A model generated the notes under the pieces. The model was given only the letters and a program-made list of their open reading frames with translations, had not been told where the DNA came from and ran no database searches. This document shows positions 54,724 through 63,468 of a DNA stretch of 64,000 nt, one piece after another. The stretch lies in assembly GCF_009674485.1 (NCBI RefSeq), contig NZ_WKJJ01000019.1, positions 1 to 64,000 on the forward strand, in the 5' to 3' direction. This DNA is from Pseudoduganella rivuli. GTDB lineage: Bacteria > Pseudomonadota > Gammaproteobacteria > Burkholderiales > Burkholderiaceae_D. The position numbers and the translations under genes were made by a program. How positions within the stretch are numbered: position 1 is the stretch's first letter; every line of letters starts with the position of its first letter.

Positions 54724-55599
54724 TCAATAATTTGGCGTGTTGTTCGGCGCCTTCAGCAATTTCTTCATGGCGTCCCCCATCGGGAATTTCATTTTGGAGG
54801 ACAGGAACCACCTGGCATACACCTTGTCGAATTCGCCGCTGGCCGCCAGGCTGGCCAGCGTGCGGTTGGCAATCGCGTGCAGGCGGACATCCTGCTTGCG
54901 CATCATGATGCCGAGCGGATCGACCGACAGCGCTTCGCCCACCACCGCATAGTCTTGCGGGTGGCTGGACCTGGCGAGAAATTCCGCAAACTGGATATCG
55001 TCGCTGACGAATGCCGCCGCGCGTCCGCTTTCCAGCGCGTCAAATCCCTCTTTGAAATCCTTGACGCGCACGTACTGGATGCCGAGTGCGCGCTCACGGT
55101 CGATGCCGCTCAGCAGCGGCGCCACGCTGGCGCCCTGTGCGATGGCGACTCTTTGCCCCTTCAGCGTGGCGATATCGCGCACGGGCGAATCCACGCGCGC
55201 CAGGATGCGGCTGGAGGTGACGAAAATCGTGTTGGAAAACGTCACCTGCGCCGCGCGTTCGCGCGTGTTGGTGGTGGAGCCGCATTCGATATCGATTTCG
55301 CCATCCGTCAGCTTTTGAATCCGGTCGCTGGATTTCACTTCCACGTAGGCGACGGCGAGGTCCGGCATGGCCAGTTCCTTGCGCACGCTGTCGATGATGC
55401 GGGCGCACAGGTCCAGGGTATAGCCGGTGGGCGGCGCGCTGCCTTCACGCATGGAGAATGGCACGGAGGCGGCGCGGTAGCCCACCTTGATGGGCGTGCC
55501 GGCCTTGATTTTTTGCAGCGTGTCGTCGTGCGCCTGCGCGTGGCAGGACAAAGGGAGCAGGGTGCACAGCAAGGTTGCCAGGGTGGTTTTGGTGATCAT
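54724..55599 (-). CDS. Periplasmic glutamate/aspartate-type binding protein
   Basis: A 291-residue family-3 periplasmic binding protein like GltI. The signal peptide ends in LSCHA; signature parts are GTPIKVGYRAASVPFSM, PTGYTLDLCARIIDSVRKEL, IDIECGSTTNTRERAAQVTFSN and FDALESGRAAAFVSDD. The start is set at 55599 because a GGAG inside an earlier ATG (55611) sits at a perfect distance. No cognate permease or ATPase is in the window. A terminator separates it from the GltP-type gene upstream on the same strand. Confidence 0.85.
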   Translation of the reverse strand: MITKTTLATLLCTLLPLSCHAQAHDDTLQKIKAGTPIKVGYRAASVPFSMREGSAPPTGYTLDLCARIIDSVRKELAMPDLAVAYVEVKSSDRIQKLTDGEIDIECGSTTNTRERAAQVTFSNTIFVTSSRILARVDSPVRDIATLKGQRVAIAQGASVAPLLSGIDRERALGIQYVRVKDFKEGFDALESGRAAAFVSDDIQFAEFLARSSHPQDYAVVGEALSVDPLGIMMRKQDVRLHAIANRTLASLAASGEFDKVYARWFLSSKMKFPMGDAMKKLLKAPNNTPNY

Positions 55600-55616
55600 G
55601 ATGAACTCCATCGGTT

Positions 55617-55645
55617 AAAAAAAAGCGCCGGTACAGGACCGGCGC
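55617..55645 (-). terminator. Rho-independent terminator after GltP-type gene
   Basis: On the minus strand an 8-bp stem (gcgccggt / accggcgc) with a 5-base loop leads into eight T. It ends the symporter transcript just before the binding protein gene. Confidence 0.92.
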
Positions 55646-55681
55646 ATCAAGGGGAGAGGGCAAGCGGGAAAACCGGTGACG

Positions 55682-56950
55682 TCAGGCGGCGGCGCGTTCG
55701 CCGTGCAGCGGGGTGGCATGGCTGGCGCCGGCGCCCTCCCATTTCGCCACCACCGCGGTGGCGATGCCGTTGCCCAGCACATTGGTGCCGGTGCGCGCCA
55801 TATCGAACAACTGGTCGACGCCCATGATCAGCAACAGGCCCGCTTCCGGCAGCCCAAACATCGGCAAGACGGCGGCCACTACCACCAGCGAACCGCGCGG
55901 CACGCCAGCCATGCCTTTGCTGCTGACCATCAGTACCAGCAGCATGGTCAATTGCTGGGTCAACGACATGTCGATGTGGTAAGCCTGCGCAATGAACAGC
56001 GCGGCGAACGCCTGGTACAGCATCGAACCATCGAGGTTGAACGAATAGCCCAGCGGCAGCACGAAGCCGGCGATCTTGTTATTGACGCCAAATTTCTCCA
56101 ACTGCGTCAGCAGTTTCGGATACGCGGATTCGCTGCTGGCGGTGGAAAATCCCAGCATGATGGGTTCGCGCAGCAACTTCAGCAGCGTGAATACGCGCGG
56201 CCCGAGGAACAGGGCGCCGGCGCCAATCAGCACGGCCCACAGCGTCGCCAGCGCCAGCACAAAGCTGCCCAGCAGCTTGCCATAGGTGGTCAGCACGCCG
56301 AAGCCTTGCACGGTGATGGCGGCGGCCAGCGCGGCGAATACGCCGACCGGGGCGAAGCGCATCACGTAGCCGGTGACGGTCAGCATGATGTGGACCAGTT
56401 CATCGCACAGGTTGACGACGTTGAGCGCACCGCCGCGTCGCGCGGCGGCTGCCGCCACGCCGAAAAACAGGGAAAACACGAGGATTTGCAGGATTTCATT
56501 GTTGGCCATGGCTTCGGCGAAGCTCCTGGGGACCAGGTGCGTGATGAAATCCTTCAGGCTGAAACTGCCGGTGGCGAGCTTGGTGGCGGCGCCGCTGTCA
56601 GGCAACGCCAGTCCCAGCATCTGGCCGGGCTGGAACAGGTTGGAAAACAGCAGTCCGAGGAACAGCGAAATGAACGACGCGGTGACGAACCAGCCGAATG
56701 CCTTGACGCCGACGCGTCCCAACGTGGCGCCGTCATTCATGCTGGCGATGCCCGACACCAGCGTCGCAAACACCAGTGGTGCGATGATCATTTTGATCAG
56801 CCGCAGGAAGATATCGGTCAGCAGTGAAAAGTAAGCGGCGATTTCCTTGGCAGCGGCGGGATCGGGCGCTTGCGCATGGCATAGCGCGCCGACTGCGACC
56901 CCCAGGACCATGCCGGCCATGATCCAGGTGGTGAGTTTGATGTTGCGCAT
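55682..56950 (-). CDS. Dicarboxylate/glutamate:cation symporter (GltP/DctA family)
   Basis: A 422-residue secondary transporter of the DAACS family. It has the conserved hairpin motif (FSTASSESAYPKLL), the GYSFNLDGSMLYQAFAALF segment corresponding to the NMDGT region, and VSSKGMAGVPRGSLVV. Eight membrane helices are expected. Substrates are glutamate, aspartate or C4-dicarboxylates, and the nearby racemase and binding protein favour amino acids. It lies 78 bp downstream of the TetR-type gene on the same strand. Confidence 0.92.
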   Translation of the reverse strand: MRNIKLTTWIMAGMVLGVAVGALCHAQAPDPAAAKEIAAYFSLLTDIFLRLIKMIIAPLVFATLVSGIASMNDGATLGRVGVKAFGWFVTASFISLFLGLLFSNLFQPGQMLGLALPDSGAATKLATGSFSLKDFITHLVPRSFAEAMANNEILQILVFSLFFGVAAAAARRGGALNVVNLCDELVHIMLTVTGYVMRFAPVGVFAALAAAITVQGFGVLTTYGKLLGSFVLALATLWAVLIGAGALFLGPRVFTLLKLLREPIMLGFSTASSESAYPKLLTQLEKFGVNNKIAGFVLPLGYSFNLDGSMLYQAFAALFIAQAYHIDMSLTQQLTMLLVLMVSSKGMAGVPRGSLVVVAAVLPMFGLPEAGLLLIMGVDQLFDMARTGTNVLGNGIATAVVAKWEGAGASHATPLHGERAAA

Positions 56951-57028
56951 TGTGTCTCCTTGAGAGTTTGGGAACTCTCCGGAGTCTAGGCGCGCGTTGC
57001 CGGGCGTTTATGCGGCTTTGGTATGACC

Positions 57029-57715
57029 CTATTCCGTTTGCGCATGATGATGCGGCCAGGCCTGCAGGCTGATGGCCGCCATCACCATGCGCACGATGGT
57101 TTCCTCGCCGTCGTCGTAATCCTTGCGCGTCAGTTGCTTGCGCCCCAGCACCAGCGCCATTTGCGCGGAAAAATCCGCATACGATTGCGTCATGGCCCAG
57201 ATCATGAAGATCAGATGCGTGGCGTTGACGGGCGCGATGCGGCCGGCCGCGATCCACTTTTCAAACACGTCGATATCCTTGCGCAGCAGCGGCACCACGC
57301 GGTCGTGGATCTGTTCCCCATACAGCTTGGCGCCGCCGATGACTTCCATCGCATACACGCGCGACGCCCACGGGTGTTCGCGCGAAAAGCGCACCTTGGC
57401 CTGGATATAAGCGCGCAGCACGTTGTGCGGGTCTTGCTCTTCATGGGCCAGGCTGTCCATGCGGGCCAGCCAGTCGTCCAGCACGTCGTCCAGCACGCGC
57501 TCATACAGCGCCTGCTTGGTGGGGTAGTAATACATGAGGTTTTGCTTGGACAGGCCGGCCGCTTCGGCAATCGCGGCGATCGACGTGCCTTCATAGCCGC
57601 ATTCGGCGAAGATGCGTACGGCCACTTCCGCGATGTCCGCTTCCAGCCGGTCGCGGTTGATGACGCGCCGCTTGATGCGCGTGGGGGCGGCGGCCAGTCC
57701 GATCTTGGGAGGCAT
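57029..57715 (-). CDS. TetR-family regulator, RutR-like
   Basis: A 228-residue TetR regulator. The HTH is TSIAAIAEAAGLSKQNLMYYYPTKQALYERV, and the C-terminal domain (REHPWASRVYAMEVIGGAKLYG, MIWAMTQSYADFSAQM) has the YcdC/RutR style. RutR in E. coli senses uracil and controls pyrimidine degradation, which fits the aptA-mmsA-preT genes divergent from here. The ATG at 57715 has AGGAG at six bases; the frame extends upstream to 57919 without support. It lies 11 bp downstream of the MocR gene, so both are likely in one operon. Confidence 0.87.
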   Translation of the reverse strand: MPPKIGLAAAPTRIKRRVINRDRLEADIAEVAVRIFAECGYEGTSIAAIAEAAGLSKQNLMYYYPTKQALYERVLDDVLDDWLARMDSLAHEEQDPHNVLRAYIQAKVRFSREHPWASRVYAMEVIGGAKLYGEQIHDRVVPLLRKDIDVFEKWIAAGRIAPVNATHLIFMIWAMTQSYADFSAQMALVLGRKQLTRKDYDDGEETIVRMVMAAISLQAWPHHHAQTE

Positions 57716-57726
57716 CTTTAGCTCCT

Positions 57727-59199
57727 TCAGCGAGGTCGTACGGATTGCAGGAAAGTGCGCAACTGCGGGCTGTCGCTGTATGCGCAATTGAAGCGGAACC
57801 AGACGGTGTCGCTGGGGCGCAGCATGAAGAATTCGTTCGGCGACAGCAGGATGCCCGCCTTCAGCGCCTGATCGGCAATCGCCTTGCCATTGAATTCCGC
57901 CGTCGGCGCCGCATCCCACCCGGCTGACACGAACATGCCGCCCCGGGGCGTGGCCAGCGGTTTTAATCCCGCCAGCGCCAGGTTTTCCATGGTACGGGCG
58001 CGGCCCGCTTCCAGCTGCGACGCCAGCCGTTCCACCATGCGTTTATAGGGCCGCGCGGTAATCGCATGGAACACGGCCCGTTCATTGATTTCCGACGTGG
58101 TCAGTCCCGCCAGCATCTTGACGCGCAACAGTTCCGGCAACAGGGAATTCGACGCGGAAATCGATCCCACGCGCAGCACCGGCGACAGGGTCTTGGAAAA
58201 ACTGCCGACGCGGATCACGCGCCGCAAGCCATCCATGGCGGCCAGCGACGGGAAGCTGGCCCCGTGCGGCGCCAGTTCGCGGTAGATGTCGTCTTCCACC
58301 AGCCAGAAATCATATTGCTCCGCCAATGCCAGCAAGCGGTGCGCCTGCGCGTGCGTCAGCGACGTGCCCAGCGGGTTTTGCAGCACCGTGTTGACGAACA
58401 TGAGCTTGGGCTGCATGGCCTTGGCCCGCTCCGCCAGCACCTCCATATCCAGTCCGTTTTCGCCACGGGGGATGCCGACCGGGATGCAGCCATGGTGGCG
58501 GATCAGCGACAGCAAATTACTGTAGCCCGGGTCTTCCACCAACACCGCGTCGCCCGGTTTGGTGAGGGTGCGCAGCACCAGGTCGAAAGCGTGCGTGGCG
58601 CCATGCGTCAATACGATCTGGTCCGGCTCCACCGGGTACAGGTCGCCCGTCAGCAGGGCGGCCATGTGCTGGCGCAGCGTGGGGAAACCCATCGGATGGC
58701 CATAGCCGCGCAAGCGGTTGGCGGGGATGCGCATCGCCTGCCGCACCGCATCGAGGATCGTGTCTTCGCCATACCATTCGGGCGGCAGCCAGCCGGCGCC
58801 CACGGGCAGCGCTTCGGACACGCCGGAATACAAGTCCGGCGTCAGCGCATCGATGGCGGCAGGCGCGGCGGTGTGGGTGTGGGGCGGCAACAACGTCGCC
58901 GGCACTTCCTGGCGCGCGACAAAATAGCCGGAACCGCGCCGCGAGGACAGCAAGCCCAGCGTGACAAGGCGGTCGTAGGCTTCCACAACTGTAAAGGTGG
59001 ACACGCCATTACACTTGGCGAACTGGCGCACGGAAGGCATTTTTGTGCCGACACGCAACTCACGGCGCGCCACTAGGCCCGTAATGGCGGCCACGATCTG
59101 GTCGACCAGGCGGATTTTGCCCGCCGTCCGCTCGATGGCCAGCATGGGCCAGCCACCCTGGCCACATTCCTGTTCGACAATTGCCGCTGCCTGTTGCAT
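57727..59199 (-). CDS. MocR-type regulator (GntR HTH plus aminotransferase fold)
   Basis: A 490-residue regulator with an N-terminal GntR winged helix (about residues 20-90, MPSVRQFAKCNGVSTFTVVEAYDRL) and a class I aminotransferase domain that binds PLP through Lys in GSFSKTLSPVLRVG. MocR proteins commonly control a neighbouring transaminase or amine-catabolism gene, and here the divergent neighbour is aptA. The start at 59199 is preferred over a TTG at 59232 that extends the N-terminus without support. Confidence 0.9.
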   Translation of the reverse strand: MQQAAAIVEQECGQGGWPMLAIERTAGKIRLVDQIVAAITGLVARRELRVGTKMPSVRQFAKCNGVSTFTVVEAYDRLVTLGLLSSRRGSGYFVARQEVPATLLPPHTHTAAPAAIDALTPDLYSGVSEALPVGAGWLPPEWYGEDTILDAVRQAMRIPANRLRGYGHPMGFPTLRQHMAALLTGDLYPVEPDQIVLTHGATHAFDLVLRTLTKPGDAVLVEDPGYSNLLSLIRHHGCIPVGIPRGENGLDMEVLAERAKAMQPKLMFVNTVLQNPLGTSLTHAQAHRLLALAEQYDFWLVEDDIYRELAPHGASFPSLAAMDGLRRVIRVGSFSKTLSPVLRVGSISASNSLLPELLRVKMLAGLTTSEINERAVFHAITARPYKRMVERLASQLEAGRARTMENLALAGLKPLATPRGGMFVSAGWDAAPTAEFNGKAIADQALKAGILLSPNEFFMLRPSDTVWFRFNCAYSDSPQLRTFLQSVRPR

Positions 59200-59373
59200 A
59201 CCCCTGAATCCTCTGAAAAGCCAGCCAGCCAACTGTATCGTTTTTGTTACCTGTACGGTTGGTGAGTTTTGCTATTTGTGTATCTGTGCCATAGTGGAAC
59301 CGCTGTCTATTATTGCATCATCATTTTGCCAACTGGTAAAGATTTTTACGGGTTGTAAAAAAAGGAGAGTTGC
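59200..59373. promoter_or_regulatory. Divergent mocR / aptA control region
   Basis: This 174-bp AT-rich gap must hold promoters for both directions. Two imperfect copies of a 10-base element (tacggttggt at 59254-59263 and tacgggttgt at 59347-59356, 8 of 10 identical) are present, the second just before the aptA ribosome site (AAAGGAGAG). MocR proteins often bind spaced direct repeats, so these are candidates only. Confidence 0.4.
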
Positions 59374-60690
59374 ATGAACGAGTCCAGGCCAGCATCCATG
59401 AATTCCTTCTGGATGCCGTTTACGAATAACCGCGACTTCAAGGCCAACCCACGGCTGCTGGTGTCCGCGGAGGGCGTGTACTACAAGGACGTGGATGGCA
59501 ATCCCATCCTCGACGGTACCGCCGGGCTGTGGTGCGTCCCCTGCGGCCACGCGCAGCCGAAGATCGTCGCCGCCGTGCGCGAAATGATCGGCCAGCTCGA
59601 TTTCGCGCCGACCTTCCAGATGGGCCATCCGGCCGCCTTCGACCTCGCTGAAAAGCTGATGGAGTACAGCAACCACCGCTTCGGCCACGTGTTCTATACG
59701 AACTCGGGCTCGGAAGCCGTGGACACGGCGCTCAAAATCGCGCTGGCGTACCACAAGGCGCGGGGAGAGGCGAGCCGCACGCGCCTGATCGGCCGCGAGC
59801 GCGCTTACCACGGCGTGGGCTTTGGCGGCATTTCCGTTGGCGGCATCGCAGGCAACCGCAAGCCGTACGGCGTGATGCTGCCAGGCGTCGACCACCTGCC
59901 GCACACGCACAATCCGGAAAAGAACGCCTTCACCAGGGGCGAGCCGGAACATGGCATGAACCTGGCCGACGAACTGGAACGCATCGTCGCCCTGCACGAC
60001 GCTTCCACCATTGCCGCCGTCATCGTCGAACCGGTGGCCGGCTCCACCGGCGTGCTGGTGCCGCCCAAGGGCTATTTGAAGCGCTTGCGCGAACTGTGCA
60101 CCAAGCACGGCATCCTGCTGATCTTCGATGAAGTCATCACCGGCTTCGGCCGTTTGACGACGCCATTCGCGTCCGATTACTTCGACGTGGAACCGGACAT
60201 GATGACCACGGCCAAGGGCCTGACCAACGGCGTGATCCCGATGGGCGCCGTGTTCAGCAAGAAGTTCATCCACGATGCGTTCATGGAGGCGCCGCCCGGC
60301 ATCGAACTGTTCCACGGCTACACGTATTCCGGCCACCCGGTGGCGTGCGCGGCGTCGCTGGCCACGCTGGAAGTGTTCAGGGAGCAGAACATCCTCGACA
60401 ACGCGAAAGCCATCCAGCCGTACTGGGAAGACGCGGTGCATGCGCTGAAGGGATTGCCCCACGTGATCGATATCCGCACCATCGGCCTGGTGGCGGGGAT
60501 CGAACTGGCGCCCATTGCCGGCAAGCCCGGTGCGCGCGCCTACGCCGCGTTCAAAAAAATGTTCGCGGACGGCGTGTTGATCCGCGTGACGGGCGACATC
60601 ATCGCGCTGTCGCCGCCGCTGACGTTCGAGAAGAAGCACATCGATGAATTGTTCGGGAAATTGACGACGGTATTGAAGACATTGGAGTAG
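59374..60690 (+). CDS. aptA: Omega-amino acid (beta-alanine):pyruvate aminotransferase
   Basis: Class III PLP aminotransferase, 438 residues, that moves the amino group of beta-alanine to pyruvate, giving malonate semialdehyde and alanine. Motifs are NSGSEAVDTALKIA, IVEPVAGSTG, FDEVITGFGR (Asp252) and the PLP lysine 281 in TTAKGLTNG. From memory, WMPFTNNRDFK is the opening seen in beta-alanine transaminases. It begins a plus-strand cluster with ald, mmsA and preT and is divergent from mocR. Confidence 0.93.
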   Translation: MNESRPASMNSFWMPFTNNRDFKANPRLLVSAEGVYYKDVDGNPILDGTAGLWCVPCGHAQPKIVAAVREMIGQLDFAPTFQMGHPAAFDLAEKLMEYSNHRFGHVFYTNSGSEAVDTALKIALAYHKARGEASRTRLIGRERAYHGVGFGGISVGGIAGNRKPYGVMLPGVDHLPHTHNPEKNAFTRGEPEHGMNLADELERIVALHDASTIAAVIVEPVAGSTGVLVPPKGYLKRLRELCTKHGILLIFDEVITGFGRLTTPFASDYFDVEPDMMTTAKGLTNGVIPMGAVFSKKFIHDAFMEAPPGIELFHGYTYSGHPVACAASLATLEVFREQNILDNAKAIQPYWEDAVHALKGLPHVIDIRTIGLVAGIELAPIAGKPGARAYAAFKKMFADGVLIRVTGDIIALSPPLTFEKKHIDELFGKLTTVLKTLE

Positions 60691-60764
60691 GGCAGCTTTT
60701 ACAAAGCCGCCACGCCGGAGCAGCCCACAAGGCTAACCTGCACCACATAACAAGGAGACCCACC

Positions 60765-61898
60765 ATGTTAGTAGGCGTACCGAAAGAGATCAAAAACCAG
60801 GAATCGCGCGTCGGCATGACCCCGGCCAGCGTCAAGGAACTGACGCTGCGCGGCCACAAGGTCATGGTGCAGAAAAACGCGGGTGCGGCCATCGGCCTGA
60901 CCGACGCGATGTATATGGCGGCCGGCGCCGCCATCGTCGACACGGCGGAGGAAATCTTCGCGACCGCGGACATGATCGTCAAGGTCAAGGAACCGCAGCC
61001 GCAGGAATGCGCGATGCTGCGGGAAAACCAGATCCTGTACACGTACCTGCACCTGGCGCCGGACCCGGAACAGACGGCGGCGCTGGTGAAATCCGGCGCG
61101 GTCTGCATCGCCTACGAAACCATCACGGGCCCGAACGGCGGCTTGCCGCTGCTGGCGCCCATGAGTGAAGTGGCGGGCCGCATGTCGATCCAGGCGGGCG
61201 CCGCGCACCTGGAGAAATCCAAGGGCGGCATGGGCTTGCTGCTGGGCGGCGTGCCGGGCGTGGCGCCGGGCCACATCGCCATCATCGGCGCCGGCGTGGT
61301 CGGCACCAATGCGCTGCAAATGGCGGTCGGCATCGGCGCGCGCGTCACCATCATCGACAAGAACGTGGACCGGCTGCGCCAGCTGGACCTGGTCTATGGC
61401 AACCGCGTGACGACACTGTATTCGAATGCCGCCAGCATCGAGGAAACCGTGCTGGATGCGGACCTGGTGATCGGCGGCGTGCTGGTGCCCGGCGCGGCGG
61501 CGCCCAAGCTGGTCACCAGGGACATGATTTCGAAGATGAAGCAGGGCGCCGTGGTGGTCGACGTGGCGATCGACCAGGGCGGTTGCTTTGAAACCTCGCA
61601 TGCGACCACGCATGAAAAGCCCACCTACGTGGTCGATGGCGTCGTGCATTACTGCGTGGCCAACATGCCGGGCGCCGTGGCGCGCACGTCCACCTTTGCA
61701 TTGAATAACGCCACCATCGGCCACGCGGTGGCGCTGGCCGACCGTGGCTGGAAAGCCGCCATGAGCAATCCCCATTTGAAAGCGGGGCTGAACGTTTGCC
61801 AGGGCAATGTCACGTATGAAGCGGTGGCCCGCGACCTGGGCTACCCGTATGTCTCGGCCGACTCGCTGTTGGCCTCACCGGAACAAGGACGATCCTGA
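60765..61898 (+). CDS. ald: Alanine dehydrogenase
   Basis: Oxidises L-alanine to pyruvate and ammonium with NAD. The 377-residue protein begins MLVGVPKEIKNQESRVGMTP; catalytic residues are Lys75 in KVKEP and His96 in YTYLHLAPDPEQ, with the Rossmann GAGVVGTNALQMA near residue 177. AAGGAGA precedes the ATG. Placed between aptA and mmsA, it can regenerate the pyruvate consumed by the aminotransferase. Confidence 0.95.
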   Translation: MLVGVPKEIKNQESRVGMTPASVKELTLRGHKVMVQKNAGAAIGLTDAMYMAAGAAIVDTAEEIFATADMIVKVKEPQPQECAMLRENQILYTYLHLAPDPEQTAALVKSGAVCIAYETITGPNGGLPLLAPMSEVAGRMSIQAGAAHLEKSKGGMGLLLGGVPGVAPGHIAIIGAGVVGTNALQMAVGIGARVTIIDKNVDRLRQLDLVYGNRVTTLYSNAASIEETVLDADLVIGGVLVPGAAAPKLVTRDMISKMKQGAVVVDVAIDQGGCFETSHATTHEKPTYVVDGVVHYCVANMPGAVARTSTFALNNATIGHAVALADRGWKAAMSNPHLKAGLNVCQGNVTYEAVARDLGYPYVSADSLLASPEQGRS

Positions 61899-61900
61899 AC

Positions 61901-63403
61901 ATGAGCAATTTAGACACCATCACACATTTCATCAACGGCGAAAAAGTCGACACGCGCGGCGGCCGTTATGGCGATGTGTACAACCCGGCGCTGGGCGAGC
62001 CGGTCGCGCGCGTGGCGCTGGGCACGACGGACGAAGTCGACGCGGCCGTGCAAGCCGCCGCCGCCGCGTTCCCCACCTGGTCCGCCACGCCGCCGCTGAC
62101 CCGTGCGCGCGTGCTGTTCAAGTATCTGCAGCTGTGCCAGCAGCATACCGACGAATTTGCCGCGATGCTGACGCGCGAGCACGGCAAGACGTTTTCCGAC
62201 GCGCAGGGCGAAGTGGGACGCGGCATCGAGATGGTGGAATTCGCCGTCGGTATCCCGCAAATGCTGAAGGGCGAATTCACCGATCAAATCGCGCGCGGTA
62301 TCGATGCGTGGTCGATGCGCCAGCCGCTGGGCGTGGTGGCCGGCATCACGCCGTTCAACTTCCCCGTGATGGTGCCGATGTGGATGTTCCCCGTCGCTAT
62401 CGCGTGCGGCAACACCTTTGTATTGAAGCCTTCCGAGCGCGATCCGTCGCCATCCTTGCTGCACGCGAAACTGTTGAAGGAAGCCGGCTTGCCGGATGGC
62501 GTGTTCAACGTCGTACAGGGCGACAAGACCGCTGTCGATGCCTTGCTGGATCACCCGGAAGTGCAGGCCATCAGCTTTGTCGGCTCGACCCCGATTGCCG
62601 AATACATTTATGCGCGGGGCAGTGCGCACGGCAAGCGGGTGCAGGCATTGGGCGGCGCGAAGAATCACATGGTCGTGATGCCGGATGCCGACATGGACAT
62701 GGCGGTCGATGCGCTGATGGGCGCCGCGTACGGTTCGGCCGGCGAACGCTGCATGGCAATCTCGGTGGCCGTCGCCATCGGCGATGCGGGCGACAAGCTG
62801 GTGGCTGCACTGAAAACGCGCGCCGCCGCACTGAAAGTATGCGACGGCATGGAAGCAGGCGCTGAAATGGGGCCGGTGGTGACGCAGGCTGCCAAGCAGC
62901 GCATCGAAGGCTTGATCGGCACGGGCGTGGAACAGGGCGCGACGCTGGTGGTCGATGGCCGCAACTACAAGGTGGCAGGCCGTGAAAACGGCTTCTTCAT
63001 TGGCGGCACCCTGTTCGACCACGTGACGCCGGACATGACGATCTACAAGGAAGAAATCTTCGGCCCCGTGCTGTGCGTGGTGCGCCTGCCGGACATCGGC
63101 CACGCGGTGGAACTGATCAACGCCAATGAATTCGGCAATGGCGTGGCGGTGTTTACGCGCGATGGCGGTGTGGCGCGCGAATTCGTGCGGCAAATCCAGG
63201 TCGGCATGGTGGGCGTCAATGTACCGCTGCCGGTGCCGATGGCGTTCAACAGTTTCGGCGGCTGGAAGCGCAGCCTGTTCGGCGACCACCACGCTTATGG
63301 TCCCGAAGGCGTGCGTTTCTACACGCGCCATAAGGCCGTGATGCAGCGCTGGCCGAATACGGCAAGCGCTGGTGCGGAATTTGCATTCCCACAGATGAAA
63401 TAA
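61901..63403 (+). CDS. mmsA: CoA-acylating (methyl)malonate-semialdehyde dehydrogenase
   Basis: A 500-residue aldehyde dehydrogenase that turns malonate semialdehyde, CoA and NAD to acetyl-CoA and CO2, or methylmalonate semialdehyde to propionyl-CoA. Catalytic Cys284 lies in GSAGERCMAIS and the usual ALDH glutamate is replaced by Asn255 in GGAKNHMVV, a trait of this CoA-acylating class. Also visible are ITPFNFP and GGWKRSLFGDHHAYG. It starts two bases after the ald stop. AptA upstream makes its substrate. Confidence 0.95.
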   Translation: MSNLDTITHFINGEKVDTRGGRYGDVYNPALGEPVARVALGTTDEVDAAVQAAAAAFPTWSATPPLTRARVLFKYLQLCQQHTDEFAAMLTREHGKTFSDAQGEVGRGIEMVEFAVGIPQMLKGEFTDQIARGIDAWSMRQPLGVVAGITPFNFPVMVPMWMFPVAIACGNTFVLKPSERDPSPSLLHAKLLKEAGLPDGVFNVVQGDKTAVDALLDHPEVQAISFVGSTPIAEYIYARGSAHGKRVQALGGAKNHMVVMPDADMDMAVDALMGAAYGSAGERCMAISVAVAIGDAGDKLVAALKTRAAALKVCDGMEAGAEMGPVVTQAAKQRIEGLIGTGVEQGATLVVDGRNYKVAGRENGFFIGGTLFDHVTPDMTIYKEEIFGPVLCVVRLPDIGHAVELINANEFGNGVAVFTRDGGVAREFVRQIQVGMVGVNVPLPVPMAFNSFGGWKRSLFGDHHAYGPEGVRFYTRHKAVMQRWPNTASAGAEFAFPQMK

Positions 63404-63468
63404 ACGTAGGGCGGATTGGCACAGCCAAGCCGCCGGCATGACCAAGCGAACCAAGCCAGGGATAAAAA

